The position numbers and the translations under genes were made by a program. From positions 1 through 6,328 of the forward strand of contig JANJUO010000625.1 of assembly GCA_024710535.1 (NCBI GenBank): DNA of 6,328 nt, written 5' to 3'. This document shows, piece by piece, positions 6,199 to 6,328 of the stretch. The stretch comes from a bacterium. GTDB lineage: Bacteria; Bacteroidota; Ignavibacteria; Kapaibacteriales; UBA2268. Position 1 is the stretch's first letter; each line of letters begins with the position of its first letter. The notes beneath the pieces were generated by a model that was not told the origin of the DNA, searched no databases, and saw only the letters and a program-made list of their open reading frames with translations.

Positions 6199-6328
6199 TT
6201 ACATTTCTTGCAAAATAGAACGAACTATGAATTCAACATCATTCTTTATCATATTTTTGTTAATAGGCAATAAAATGTGCTTAGAAAAGAGATTGTTTGG
6301 AGCAGTTTCTTGGTCATGCCACCATCCA
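6199..6328 (-). CDS. C-terminal end of a probable DegT/DnrJ/EryC1/StrS aminotransferase (5' truncated)
   Basis: The minus strand is open from the right window edge to a TAA at 6199-6201, giving 42 residues that start GWWHDQETAPNN. The closing pattern HILLPINKNMIKNDVEFIVRSI resembles the C-terminus of PLP-dependent sugar aminotransferases of the DegT/DnrJ/EryC1/StrS family, which typically read 'LPL/I-P-L---D---IV--I'. Those enzymes make amino sugars for polysaccharides, glycans or antibiotics. The catalytic Lys and cofactor-binding residues lie outside the window, so the call rests on the short tail only. The gene points the same way as the MCP-like/ODP unit, but 247 bases and no clear terminator separate them; functional linkage is unlikely. 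Confidence 0.5.
   Translation of the reverse strand, partial: GWWHDQETAPNNLFSKHILLPINKNMIKNDVEFIVRSILQEM

Overview
This is an AT-rich bacterial chromosomal segment with ordinary gene density and no mobile element, CRISPR array or structural RNA gene that I can see. Several starts carry clear Shine-Dalgarno sequences (GGAG, AAGGAG, AAGGG, GGTGGA), which argues against a typical member of the class Bacteroidia. Protein style and low GC suggest a lineage around the Bacteroidota/Ignavibacteria/Kapabacteria group, but this is a weak guess from the sequence alone. An oxygen-linked metalloprotein (ODP) suggests an organism that meets changing oxygen or lives as an anaerobe.

Layout, left to right. 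The 5' edge holds the ATPase end of a sensor histidine kinase (+, truncated by the window). It is followed by a PhnB/VOC-fold protein (+). A bidirectional hairpin terminator separates that gene from a convergent thioredoxin (-). Thioredoxin is divergent from a UPF0173 metallo-beta-lactamase-fold hydrolase (+), which is followed after 55 bases by uvrB (+), the damage-verifying subunit of nucleotide excision repair. A second bidirectional terminator sits between uvrB and a convergent two-gene minus-strand unit.

That unit is the most interesting part of the window. Its first gene (5951 to 5181) encodes a soluble, all-helical protein with a degenerate methyl-accepting chemotaxis protein (MCP) signalling-tip motif. 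Its second gene (5169 to 4345) encodes an oxygen-binding di-iron protein (ODP), a flavodiiron-like beta-lactamase-fold protein without flavodoxin. The genes are 11 bases apart, and the ODP ribosome binding site overlaps the stop codon of the upstream gene, so they are probably co-transcribed and translationally coupled. ODPs are known to be genetically linked to sensor-less cytoplasmic chemoreceptors and to act as iron/oxygen sensors for chemotaxis in Treponema denticola. Here the partner is much more diverged than a normal receptor: its tip lies about 30 residues from the N-terminus, the usual tip Glu is a His, and a possible second tip-like segment lies near the C-terminus. This may be a variant ODP signalling module.

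Upstream of the unit lies a 247-base intergenic region with a perfect 12-base inverted repeat flanking a TATAAT-like element. The right edge carries the last 42 codons of a gene on the minus strand, which resemble the C-terminus of a DegT/DnrJ/EryC1/StrS sugar aminotransferase.
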